A stretch of DNA of 64,000 bases from Streptomyces sp. 2131.1 (GTDB taxonomy: Bacteria; Actinomycetota; Actinomycetes; Streptomycetales; Streptomycetaceae), in the NCBI RefSeq assembly GCF_900105515.1, contig NZ_FNSY01000001.1:5506001-5570000 (forward strand), in the 5' to 3' direction. Below are positions 1 through 6,908 of the stretch, piece after piece; position 1 is the stretch's first letter, and each line of letters begins with the position of its first letter. Both the position numbers and the translations under genes were made by a program. The notes under the pieces are model-generated. The model was not told the DNA's origin. It was given only the letters and a program-made list of their open reading frames with translations, and made no database searches.

Positions 1-221
1 GTGTCCACGACGACGGCGTCCGGCGCGCTGCCGCCGCCGGAGCGGTAGGTCACACCGGGGCCCGAGGGTTGGTTGTAGAAGATGAAGTCGTCGTCGGAGC
101 GCACCTTGCCGTCGGCGGTGAGCAGCAGGCCCGACACGTCGAGCCGCACGGGCGCCGCGACGTCCACCGCCACGCGGACGGAGGTGAGGGGGAGATTCGA
201 GCCAGGTGTCATAGCGGTCAT
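1..221 (-). CDS. TerD-family stress/tellurium-resistance protein (N-terminal part)
   Basis: Reading the minus strand from an ATG at 221 (second ATG at 212) gives an open frame running off the left edge. Visible pieces are SNLPLTSVRVAVDV, a LDVSGLLLTADGKV stretch and DDDFIFYNQPSGPG. This matches the start of TerD-type calcium-binding domains, where 'LD.SALLL...GKV.SD..FVFYN' is the hallmark. Such proteins are cytoplasmic and linked to tellurite or envelope-stress responses. Only about 73 residues are visible, so the Ca-binding loops further on cannot be judged. Family assignment is good; the exact role is unknown. Confidence 0.8.
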   Translation of the reverse strand, partial: MTAMTPGSNLPLTSVRVAVDVAAPVRLDVSGLLLTADGKVRSDDDFIFYNQPSGPGVTYRSGGGSAPDAVVVD

Positions 222-321
222 GTCCCGATGAACGAACGACCCGGCTTTGCCGTTCCCTTACCTTCCGCAGGGTTCGCCCGTACGGCGGAAGCTTCCGTTC
301 CGCGCCCCGCTGCGGGTCCCG

Positions 322-540
322 TCAGCGGTTGCGCGGGTGGTTGCGCGCGGTGCGCTCGTTGCCGTGCTTGTACGCCCCCGTCCAGCGGGCCATCACCAGC
401 TGGACGTCGCCCGCCTCCACCTCGGCCAGGAACTTCTCCGCCCGGCTGCCGCGCAGGGTGCCCGCCGGGCGGCCGTGGTGGGTGACGGTGACGCTCGCGT
501 CGCCGTGCTGCTCGTACCGGAATCCCGAAGGTCTCGCCAT
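322..540 (-). CDS. small conserved Streptomyces protein of unknown function
   Basis: A 72-residue basic protein starting MARPSGFRYEQHGDASVTVT, with a central HHGRPAGTLRG segment and the ending MARWTGAYKHGNERTARNHP. I recognise the pattern (an R/H-rich short protein with an 'AARFLAEVE..D.Q..MARWTGNY..GNER'-type tail) as a small hypothetical protein common in Streptomyces, but no function is known to me. Codon use fits a real gene and no better frame lies opposite. It stands alone, on the same strand as the TerD gene. Confidence 0.65.
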   Translation of the reverse strand: MARPSGFRYEQHGDASVTVTHHGRPAGTLRGSRAEKFLAEVEAGDVQLVMARWTGAYKHGNERTARNHPRNR

Positions 541-610
541 GACCGCATCATGCCGCGCCGGAGCGTTCCGGGACGACGGCTTTTCCGCGTATGACGGTAT
601 TGCCGCGGCC

Positions 611-1426
611 TCAGTACGGCCAGATCGGCGGGTTGGTGCAGAAGTGACCGCCGAGGTGGGCGTGGTCCGGGTTGCCGGGGTCCAGCTCGCCCTGTTCCGC
701 GACGAGCTTCGCCGCGTACGGCTCCGAGTCGTCCTGCGGCTCGTAGCCCAGCGCGCGGGCGGAGGTCAGGTCCCACCAGAGGCGGGTGTTGTCCGAGGAG
801 CCGTTCACGACGGTGTGCCCGACGTTCTCGGCGGTGAGCGCGGCGTCGAACAGCCGGGCGCCGTCGGCGGGGCTCATCCACACCGACAGCATCCGGACGG
901 ACGTCGGCTCGGGGAAGCAGGAGCCGATGCGGACGGAGACCGTCTCCATGCCGTGCCGGTCCCAGTACAGCTGGGCGAGATCCTCGCCGAACGACTTGGA
1001 CAGGCCGTAGAAGGTGTCGGGCCGGCGCGGGGTGTCCACCGGGATCAGCAGGTCGCCCGGGAGCGGGCGCGGGGTGAAGCCCACCGCGTGGTTGGACGAG
1101 GCGAACACGATGCGGCGGACCCCGGCCTCCCGCGCGGCCTCGTACAGGTTGTACGTGCCCTCGATGTTCGCCCTGAGGATCTTGTCGAACGGGGCTTCCA
1201 GGGAGATGCCCGCGAGGTGGATGATCGCGTCGACCCCCGCCACGGCCTCGCGCAGCGCGTCCCTGTCCGCCAGGTCGGCGGTGATCGCGTCCGGCTCGCC
1301 CTCGATCGGCACCATGTCGAACAGGCGCAGCGCGTAGCCGTGGGCGGGCAGCAGCGCGCGCATCAGCGTGCCGAGGCCGCCGGCGGCGCCGGTGAGCAGG
1401 ACGGTGCGGGGCTTTGCGGCGGGCAT
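611..1426 (-). CDS. udh: uronate dehydrogenase (NAD-dependent epimerase/dehydratase fold)
   Basis: A 271-residue Rossmann enzyme that probably oxidises D-galacturonate or D-glucuronate to the aldaro-lactone with NAD+ (EC 1.1.1.203). Seen: the TGAAGGLG dinucleotide-binding loop at residues 12-19, an HLAG motif near 70, SSN at 110-112 and the catalytic YGLSK (Y140, K144). Length is close to known Udh enzymes (about 265). The ATG at 1426 was preferred over the longer frame because AAAGGAG lies just upstream. It is divergent from kdgD, which acts two steps later in the oxidative uronate pathway, and is in the same neighbourhood as pectinases. Other NAD epimerases are possible, but context supports Udh. 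Confidence 0.85.
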   Translation of the reverse strand: MPAAKPRTVLLTGAAGGLGTLMRALLPAHGYALRLFDMVPIEGEPDAITADLADRDALREAVAGVDAIIHLAGISLEAPFDKILRANIEGTYNLYEAAREAGVRRIVFASSNHAVGFTPRPLPGDLLIPVDTPRRPDTFYGLSKSFGEDLAQLYWDRHGMETVSVRIGSCFPEPTSVRMLSVWMSPADGARLFDAALTAENVGHTVVNGSSDNTRLWWDLTSARALGYEPQDDSEPYAAKLVAEQGELDPGNPDHAHLGGHFCTNPPIWPY

Positions 1427-1564
1427 GCGGGTCTCCTTTTGGATCAGGTTCACATGCGTGGACAAGGTATGTGGGGGGTGAGGGGGCGTCAAGGGGCGTC
1501 GAGGGAGCGCGCCTGTCCGGTCATCGAGGGCAAAGTTCCCGCGTCGGAGTGCGGTCGGCGCGCC

Positions 1565-1594
1565 TTGACCTCGGCGAGCCCTGCGGCCTAGCTT
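1565..1594 (+). promoter_or_regulatory. putative vegetative promoter for kdgD
   Basis: TTGACC at 1565-1570 and TAGCTT at 1589-1594 are separated by 18 bases. This fits the Streptomyces housekeeping pattern TTGAC...TAGnnT. The hexamers sit just upstream of a palindrome that would overlap the transcription start. Confidence 0.6.
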
Positions 1595-1599
1595 AGGAT

Positions 1600-1619
1600 G
1601 TGTTCATAAATATGGACAC
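1600..1619. promoter_or_regulatory. palindromic operator upstream of kdgD
   Basis: GTGTTCATAAATATGGACAC is an almost perfect 20-bp dyad (one mismatched pair). Its core, GTTC-N8-GGAC at 1602-1617, has the same 4-8-4 layout as sites at 8663 and 25948. It lies directly downstream of the predicted -10 box, a position expected for repression. It may be bound by the IclR protein at 25.1 kb; that is inference. Confidence 0.6.
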
Positions 1620-1652
1620 GAATCAGAGATGCGCACGCCTCAGGAGGCGCCC

Positions 1653-2597
1653 GTGAGTTCAGATCCGCTTGCCGCCCGACTCACCGCCGTCGCCGGGCCG
1701 CTCTTCTTCCCCGTCACCGCCTACGACGCGGCCGGCGCCGTCGACGTGGACGCCTTCCGGGCGCACGTCCGCCGGGGCATCGACGCCGGTGCGGCGGCGG
1801 TGTTCGCGGCCTGCGGCACCGGTGAGTTCCACGCCCTGACCCCCGAGGAGTTCCGGCTCGTCGTGGCCGCCGCGGTGGAGGAGACCGCCGGCGCGGTACC
1901 GGTCGTCGCGGGCGCCGGGTACGGCACCGCGCTGGCGGTCCGGTTCGCCCGGCTCGCCGAGGAGGCAGGTGCCGACGGGCTGCTGGCCATGCCCCCGTAC
2001 CTGGTCCACGCCGACCAGGAAGGGCTGCTGGCGCACTACACGGCGCTGGCCGCGGCCACCGGCCTGGAGACGATCGTCTACCAGCGCGACAACGCCGTCT
2101 TCACCCCGGAGACCGTGCTCGCCCTGGCCCGTACCCCCGGGATCATCGGCCTCAAGGACGGCTACGGCGACCTGGACCTGATGCAGCGCATCGTCAGCGC
2201 GGTGCGCGGCGGGCTGCCGGGGGAGGACTTCCTCTACTTCAACGGGCTGCCCACCGCCGAGCTCACCGGCCTCGCCTACCGCGGCATCGGCGTCACGCTG
2301 TACTCGTCGGCTGTCTTCGCCTTCGCCCCCGACATCGCGCTCGCCTTCTACCGGGCCCTGGACTCCGGCGACGACGCCCTGGTCAACGCGCTGCTCGACT
2401 CGTTCTACCGGCCGCTCGTCGAACTGCGGGCCCGGGGCCGCGGCTACGCCGTGTCGCTCGTCAAGGCCGGAGTCCGGCTCCAGGGGCTGGACGTCGGACC
2501 GGTGCGCAGCCCGCTCACCGAGCCGCCCGCCGCGCACATCAAGGAGCTGACGGAGATCGTCGCCGCCGGCCGCGCGCTCCTGGAGCGGCACGCATGA
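1653..2597 (+). CDS. kdgD: 5-dehydro-4-deoxyglucarate dehydratase
   Basis: A 314-residue DapA/NAL-superfamily (beta/alpha)8 enzyme that decarboxylates and dehydrates 5-keto-4-deoxyglucarate to alpha-ketoglutaric semialdehyde (EC 4.2.1.41). Seen: GPLFFPVTAYD near the N-terminus, the GTGEFHALTPEE substrate loop, the catalytic tyrosine in IVYQRDN (Y143) and the Schiff-base lysine in IIGLKDGYGD (K168). The GTG at 1653 was chosen because AGGAGG (1642-1647) lies 5 bases upstream, which removes eight residues from the longest frame. The product is the substrate of the dehydrogenase at 26.0 kb. It overlaps the next gene by 4 bases. Confidence 0.9.
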   Translation: MSSDPLAARLTAVAGPLFFPVTAYDAAGAVDVDAFRAHVRRGIDAGAAAVFAACGTGEFHALTPEEFRLVVAAAVEETAGAVPVVAGAGYGTALAVRFARLAEEAGADGLLAMPPYLVHADQEGLLAHYTALAAATGLETIVYQRDNAVFTPETVLALARTPGIIGLKDGYGDLDLMQRIVSAVRGGLPGEDFLYFNGLPTAELTGLAYRGIGVTLYSSAVFAFAPDIALAFYRALDSGDDALVNALLDSFYRPLVELRARGRGYAVSLVKAGVRLQGLDVGPVRSPLTEPPAAHIKELTEIVAAGRALLERHA

Positions 2598-3769
2598 GGA
2601 CGTCCGCCTTCCTCTACCCCTGGGACGTCGTCGGGGACCCCGACGCCCCCGCCCGCATCGCGGACCTGGGCATCCAGCAGGTGACGCTCGCCGCCGCCTA
2701 CCACTCCACCCGGGCGCTGACCCCGCGCCACCCCGCCCGCCGCCTCGTCACGGCCGAGCACGCGGCGGTGCTCTACCCGCCGGACGCCGGCCGCTGGGCG
2801 GGGCGGGCGCTGCGCCCGTACCCGCAGGCGTGGATCGCCTCGGACGACCCGTTCGCGGAGGCCGCCGACGCGCTGGCCGGGGCCGGGCTCGACGTGCACA
2901 GCTGGGTGGTGCTCGCGCACAACTCCCGGCTCGGCGCGGAACACCCGGACACCTCGGTGGTCAACGCCTACGGGGACCGCTACCCGTGGGCGCCCTGCGT
3001 CGCCCGGCCGGAGGTCCGCGCGTACCTGGTGGACCTGGCGGCGGAGGCGGCCGTACGGGACGGGGCGCGGGGCACCGAGCTGGAGTCCTGCGGCTGGTAC
3101 GGCTTCGCCCATCTGCACGCCCACGACAAGGTGGCGGGCGTCGGGCTCGGGGACGCCGCCCAGTACCTGATGTCCCTCTGCTTCTGCCCGGTCTGCCGGG
3201 CCGGGTACGCCGGACAGGGCCTCGATCCCGAGGAGCTGGGCGCGGCCGTGCGCCGGGCCCTGGAGCCGGTCTGGTCCGGGTCCGGATCGCCGGACGCCGG
3301 CTGGGAGGCCGTCGGCAAGCTGCTCGGCGCGGACCTCGCGGAGGCGACGCTGCGGTGGCGCACGGAGGCGGCCCGGAGCCTCCAGGAAGCGGTGACCGGT
3401 GCGGTGCGGGCGGCGGCGCCCGGGTTCCAGGTGCTGCTGCACGCCGACCCCGCGCCGTACCGCTGCGGGGCCAACGCGGGCGTCGACCCCGAGCACATCC
3501 TGTCCGTGGCGGACGGGGTGGTACTGCCGTGCACCGGGGCGGACGCGGTACGGGAGGCCGTGCTCGGGCCGTTCGCGGGCGCTCCCGACGCGGTCGTCGC
3601 CGCCAACCTCACCGTGGTGCGCGGCATGGGCGGCAGCCCGGACACGCTGGAGCGGGACGCCGCGCACGCCGCGTCGCTCGGCGCGAACCAACTGCGCCTG
3701 TACCACGCGGGCCTGGCCTCCGATCCGGACCTGGCGGCCGTCGCGGGGGCGCTGAGGCGCCTCGGGTGA
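2594..3769 (+). CDS. uncharacterised protein coupled to kdgD
   Basis: A 391-residue cytoplasmic-looking protein (no signal peptide or membrane segment) whose ATG overlaps the kdgD stop as ATGA. It starts MRTSAFLYPWDVVGD. It holds conserved-looking blocks AYHSTRALTPRHP, SWVVLAHNSRLG, NAYGDRYPWAPC, ELESCGWYGFAHLHAHDK, a CFCPVC cysteine pair near residue 197, and FQVLLHADPAPY. The spacing of strands and helices suggests a TIM-barrel, perhaps a glycosidase-like or isomerase-like enzyme, but I cannot name a family. Position argues for a role in uronate or aldarate breakdown, for example a lactonase or isomerase between Udh and KdgD. That is speculation. Confidence 0.8.
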   Translation: MRTSAFLYPWDVVGDPDAPARIADLGIQQVTLAAAYHSTRALTPRHPARRLVTAEHAAVLYPPDAGRWAGRALRPYPQAWIASDDPFAEAADALAGAGLDVHSWVVLAHNSRLGAEHPDTSVVNAYGDRYPWAPCVARPEVRAYLVDLAAEAAVRDGARGTELESCGWYGFAHLHAHDKVAGVGLGDAAQYLMSLCFCPVCRAGYAGQGLDPEELGAAVRRALEPVWSGSGSPDAGWEAVGKLLGADLAEATLRWRTEAARSLQEAVTGAVRAAAPGFQVLLHADPAPYRCGANAGVDPEHILSVADGVVLPCTGADAVREAVLGPFAGAPDAVVAANLTVVRGMGGSPDTLERDAAHAASLGANQLRLYHAGLASDPDLAAVAGALRRLG

Positions 3770-3780
3770 GGCGGGCGGGG

Positions 3781-3801
3781 CTTCCCCGCGCCCCGGGGAA
3801 G
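3781..3801. terminator. stem-loop between convergent genes
   Basis: CTTCCCCG and CGGGGAAG form an 8-bp perfect stem with a 5-base loop, 11 bases after the stop of the kdgD partner and ahead of the convergent MFS gene's end. Probably a bidirectional terminator without a T-run, as is usual in Streptomyces. Confidence 0.5.
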
Positions 3802-3841
3802 GCGGCTGCCGAGGGCTCTCGGCGCCCGCGTTCCGCCACGC

Positions 3842-5062
3842 TCACGCGTCCGCCGCGACCTCCGGGCCGCCCGGAACCCCCCGTCCCGGGCGGCCCGCCA
3901 GCAGTGCCGACGCCGTCAGCACCGCCCCCGCGCCCACCACCGGCAGCAGCACCCCGACGTCCACCCGCGCCACCAGCCCCGCGCCGATCCCCAGGGCCAC
4001 CGCGTTCGGCGACATGATCAGCGTGTCCGCCGTCGCGGCCGTGCGGCCCAGCACCGCGTCCGGGGTCTCGCGCTGCACCGCCGTCAGCGCGGCGATCAGC
4101 ACGCACGGCAACCCCGCCCCGATCAGCGCGCACGCGGTGAGCGCCACCGCGTCGGACGGCACGGCCCGCAGCCCCACCGCGACGCCGAACAGCGCGATCC
4201 CCGCCGCCGGGAACACCCGCCCCGGCAGCCGGCGCATCAGCGTGCCCGCGAGCAGCCCGACCGTGACGGACCCGATCCCTTGGGCAACCGACAGCACACC
4301 GGCGTACGCGGGGGAGTGGCCGAGGGTGTCGTCCACGACGGCGTACAGCGTGGCCCCGTTGAGCCCGGCGCACAGCATCGTGGCCGAGGCGGCGAGGACC
4401 AGTGGCCGCAGCACCGGCGACCCCCACAGCTGCCGGAGCCCGGCCGTCCAGCCGCCCGGCCCCATCGGCGCGCGCGGGGCCGTCCGCCGTACCCGCAGCA
4501 GGGCGCAGAGGCCGGCCGCCAGGGCGAAGGAGACCGCGTCCAGGAGCGCCACCGCGCCGCCTCCGTAACGGGCGTAGAGCCCGGCGCCGGTCAGCGGGGC
4601 GACCAGCTTCATGCCCTCGTTCGCCATCATCCGCAGCCCGTTGAAGTCGCCGAGCAACGCGGCCGGGACCGCCCCCGCCACCACGGCCGACTCCGCCGAG
4701 TCCATCAGCACCGAGAGGCACCCGTACAGCACGAACACCGCGAACAGCAGCCACACGCGCCCCTCCACGCGCACCAGCGCCAGCACCGCCGTCGAGGCCG
4801 CCAGGACGACGTTCGTGCCCACCAGCAGCGGCTTGCGCGGCAACCGGTCCGCCACCGCACCCAGCAGCGGGCCGAACAGGACCGGCAGCCAGACGGCGAA
4901 CAGGGCGAGGGCCGCCAAGGCGTCCGAACCCGTCAGCGACTTGACCCAGATCCCGGCCGCCAGCCGCATCGCCGAACTGCCGAACCCCGAGACCACGACC
5001 GCCGCGAGGAACAGCCCGGCCGTCCGGTTCCGCAGCACCCGACCCACCGCCATCACGCCCAC
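3842..5062 (-). CDS. MFS transporter
   Basis: A 406-residue integral membrane protein with about 12 hydrophobic segments. It has a short cytoplasmic N-terminus, LPVLFGPLLGAVADRLPRKP as the typical loop 2-3 'D.lgRr' motif, and a central hydrophilic loop with RRTAPRAPMGP. It most resembles the MFS_3/enterobactin-exporter-like group, usually drug or siderophore efflux. No specific substrate can be read. GTG at 5062, GTG at 5056 and ATG at 5053 are all possible starts; GGAAAGG lies 4 bases before the first. It is divergent from the GntR gene, so it may be controlled by it. Confidence 0.85.
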   Translation of the reverse strand: MGVMAVGRVLRNRTAGLFLAAVVVSGFGSSAMRLAAGIWVKSLTGSDALAALALFAVWLPVLFGPLLGAVADRLPRKPLLVGTNVVLAASTAVLALVRVEGRVWLLFAVFVLYGCLSVLMDSAESAVVAGAVPAALLGDFNGLRMMANEGMKLVAPLTGAGLYARYGGGAVALLDAVSFALAAGLCALLRVRRTAPRAPMGPGGWTAGLRQLWGSPVLRPLVLAASATMLCAGLNGATLYAVVDDTLGHSPAYAGVLSVAQGIGSVTVGLLAGTLMRRLPGRVFPAAGIALFGVAVGLRAVPSDAVALTACALIGAGLPCVLIAALTAVQRETPDAVLGRTAATADTLIMSPNAVALGIGAGLVARVDVGVLLPVVGAGAVLTASALLAGRPGRGVPGGPEVAADA

Positions 5063-5224
5063 CGCACCTTTCCGACCTGCGCGTTCTCCATGCGGTCAGG
5101 CTGGCGGCTGAGGCCCGGGCGCGGCATCGGGCAGATGCCGTACGCCCGGACAACTCGACTGCGGCGCACCGGAATCCGTGTACGGCACATGTCCCGGTCC
5201 CACGAACTTCTTTCGTCAGAAGCG

Positions 5225-5289
5225 TTGACGAAACATTCGCGGCGCCTCTAGCTTCATCGCGTCGTACTCCGTACGTCATATATGAGACG
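5225..5289 (+). promoter_or_regulatory. promoter and dyad upstream of the GntR gene
   Basis: TTGACG (5225-5230) and TAGCTT (5249-5254) with an 18-base spacer repeat the geometry of the kdgD promoter. Downstream, CGTC-N8-GACG (5274-5289) is a dyad containing the perfect 10-bp palindrome TCATATATGA (5276-5285), a likely autoregulatory site for the GntR protein. The sequence differs from the GTTC-type sites of the island. Confidence 0.5.
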
Positions 5290-5319
5290 CGATATGCGAG
5301 ATGTGAGAGCCCTTCACCC

Positions 5320-5976
5320 ATGACCTTTGCGCCCACCCCGATTCCGTCCCGCACCCAGTACGTGCTGGAGGCGATCAAGCACGCGATCCTCACGGCACAG
5401 CTGAGGCCGGGGCAGGCGCTCGTGGAGACCGAGCTCGCCGCACAGTTCGGGGTCTCCAAGACCCCCGTCCGGGAGGCCCTGAAGACCCTCGCCGGCACCG
5501 GACTGGTCGTCATGAGCCAGTACAAGGGCGCCACCGTGCGGCTCGTCGACGCGGCCATGGCCCGCGAGGTCTACGACGTGCGGCTGCTGCTCGAACCGGA
5601 GGCGCTGCGCCGCTCGATCACCCGCAGGGCGTCGCTCGACGCGGCGCAGGAGGCCCTGGAGCGGGCGGACTCGGCGGGCGACAAGGCCGACCGGTCGCTC
5701 GCCAACCGGGACTTCCACCGCGCGCTCTACCTGCCCTGCGGCAACCCGCTGCTTGCGCGGATGCTCGACGAGGTCCGCGACCAGGCCGCGCTGGTCTCCA
5801 CGGTCGCCTGGTCGACCGTCCCGTCCTGGGAGCGGGAGGCGGCCGAGCACCGGGAGATCCTGCGGCTCGCGCTCGCCGACGACGCGGACGCGGCGGCCGG
5901 GGCCCTGCACGACCACATCGCGTCGTTCGTCCGCCGCGCCTTCCCCGACGACGAGGACGGGGGCGCCACGGCGTGA
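5320..5976 (+). CDS. GntR-family (FadR/FCD subfamily) regulator
   Basis: A 218-residue repressor-type regulator. An N-terminal winged helix is seen (LVETELAAQFGVSKTPVREALKTL as helix-turn-helix, residues about 35-57). It is followed by an all-helical FCD effector domain with the metal-ligand pattern D.. (YDVRLLLEPEAL), NRDFHRALY, and HREILRLAL with HDHI at the end. FCD regulators commonly sense sugar acids. It is first in a co-oriented set with a DapA-type enzyme and an IlvD-type dehydratase, so it probably senses a sugar acid or its keto-deoxy product and controls these genes, perhaps also the divergent MFS gene. Confidence 0.88.
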   Translation: MTFAPTPIPSRTQYVLEAIKHAILTAQLRPGQALVETELAAQFGVSKTPVREALKTLAGTGLVVMSQYKGATVRLVDAAMAREVYDVRLLLEPEALRRSITRRASLDAAQEALERADSAGDKADRSLANRDFHRALYLPCGNPLLARMLDEVRDQAALVSTVAWSTVPSWEREAAEHREILRLALADDADAAAGALHDHIASFVRRAFPDDEDGGATA

Positions 5977-6005
5977 ACCGGAACACCGAAGAAAGGCCTG
6001 TCCGC

Positions 6006-6908
6006 ATGGACCTCACCCCGCTGAAGGCGGCCCTCGCAGACGTCGTGGCGATCCCGGTGACCCCGTTCGCCGGGGACGGGACCATCGACACCGAGGCGCA
6101 CCGCGCCCTGCTGCGGAGACTGCTCGACGGCGGCGTGCGCATCGTCACCCCTAACGGCAACACCGGGGAGTTCTACGCGCTCACCCCCGAGGAGCGGCGC
6201 ACGGTCACCGAGCTGACCATCGACGAGGCCGGCGGCCGCGCCACCGTCCTGGTCGGCGTCGGGCACGACGTGCCGACCGCCGTCGCCGCCGCCGAGCACG
6301 CCCGGGACGCAGGGGCCGAGATGGTGATGGTGCACCAGCCCGTCCACCCGTACGTCTCGCAGGACGGCTGGATCGACTACCACCGGGCCATCGCCGAGGC
6401 CGTGCCCGGACTCGGGGTCGTCCCGTACATCCGCAACCCGCACCTCGACGGCGACAGCCTGGCCGTCCTCGCCGACAGCTGCCCCAATGTCATCGGCGTC
6501 AAGTACGCCGTCCCGGACGCCGCCCGCTTCGCCGCCTTCGCCCGGGACGCCGGCCTGGAGCGGTTCGTCTGGGTCGCCGGGCTCGCCGAGCTGTACGCAC
6601 CGGCCTACTTCTCGGCCGGTGCCACCGGCTTCACCTCCGGACTCGTCAACGTGGCGCCCGGCGTCTCGCTGGCCATGCTGGAGGCGCTGCGGGCCGGCGA
6701 CCACCCGGCCGCCATGAAGGTCTGGGAGCAGATCCGCCGCTTCGAGGAGCTGCGCGCCGACCGGCAGTCCGCCAACAACGTCACCGTCGTCAAGGAGGCC
6801 CTGGCCGCCCTCGGGCTCTGCGACCGCTCGGTGCGCCCGCCCAGCCGGGTACTGCCCGAGGCGCAGCGCGCCGAGGTCGCCGACCAGATCGCCGGGTGGT
6901 CCATATGA
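6006..6908 (+). CDS. DapA-family lyase/dehydratase, probably acting on a 2-keto-3-deoxy sugar acid
   Basis: A 300-residue class I aldolase-type barrel. Seen: AIPVTPFAGDG at the N-terminus, the GNTGEFYALTPEE loop, the catalytic tyrosine in VVPYIRNPH (Y141) and the Schiff-base lysine in NVIGVKYAVPD (K166). The GEFYALTPEE loop resembles KdgD rather than DapA. Paired with the next gene, an IlvD-type dehydratase, it fits 2-keto-3-deoxy-pentonate dehydratase (forming alpha-ketoglutaric semialdehyde) or an aldolase. ATG 6006 with AAAGG upstream was preferred to a GTG at 5973 that would overlap the regulator. Substrate unproven. Confidence 0.85.
   Translation: MDLTPLKAALADVVAIPVTPFAGDGTIDTEAHRALLRRLLDGGVRIVTPNGNTGEFYALTPEERRTVTELTIDEAGGRATVLVGVGHDVPTAVAAAEHARDAGAEMVMVHQPVHPYVSQDGWIDYHRAIAEAVPGLGVVPYIRNPHLDGDSLAVLADSCPNVIGVKYAVPDAARFAAFARDAGLERFVWVAGLAELYAPAYFSAGATGFTSGLVNVAPGVSLAMLEALRAGDHPAAMKVWEQIRRFEELRADRQSANNVTVVKEALAALGLCDRSVRPPSRVLPEAQRAEVADQIAGWSI

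Noticed and set aside
2444..3706. 420-residue minus-strand frame opposite the kdgD partner
   Set aside because: Composition is typical of antisense frames in very GC-rich DNA, and the plus-strand gene has the proper codon pattern and coupling.
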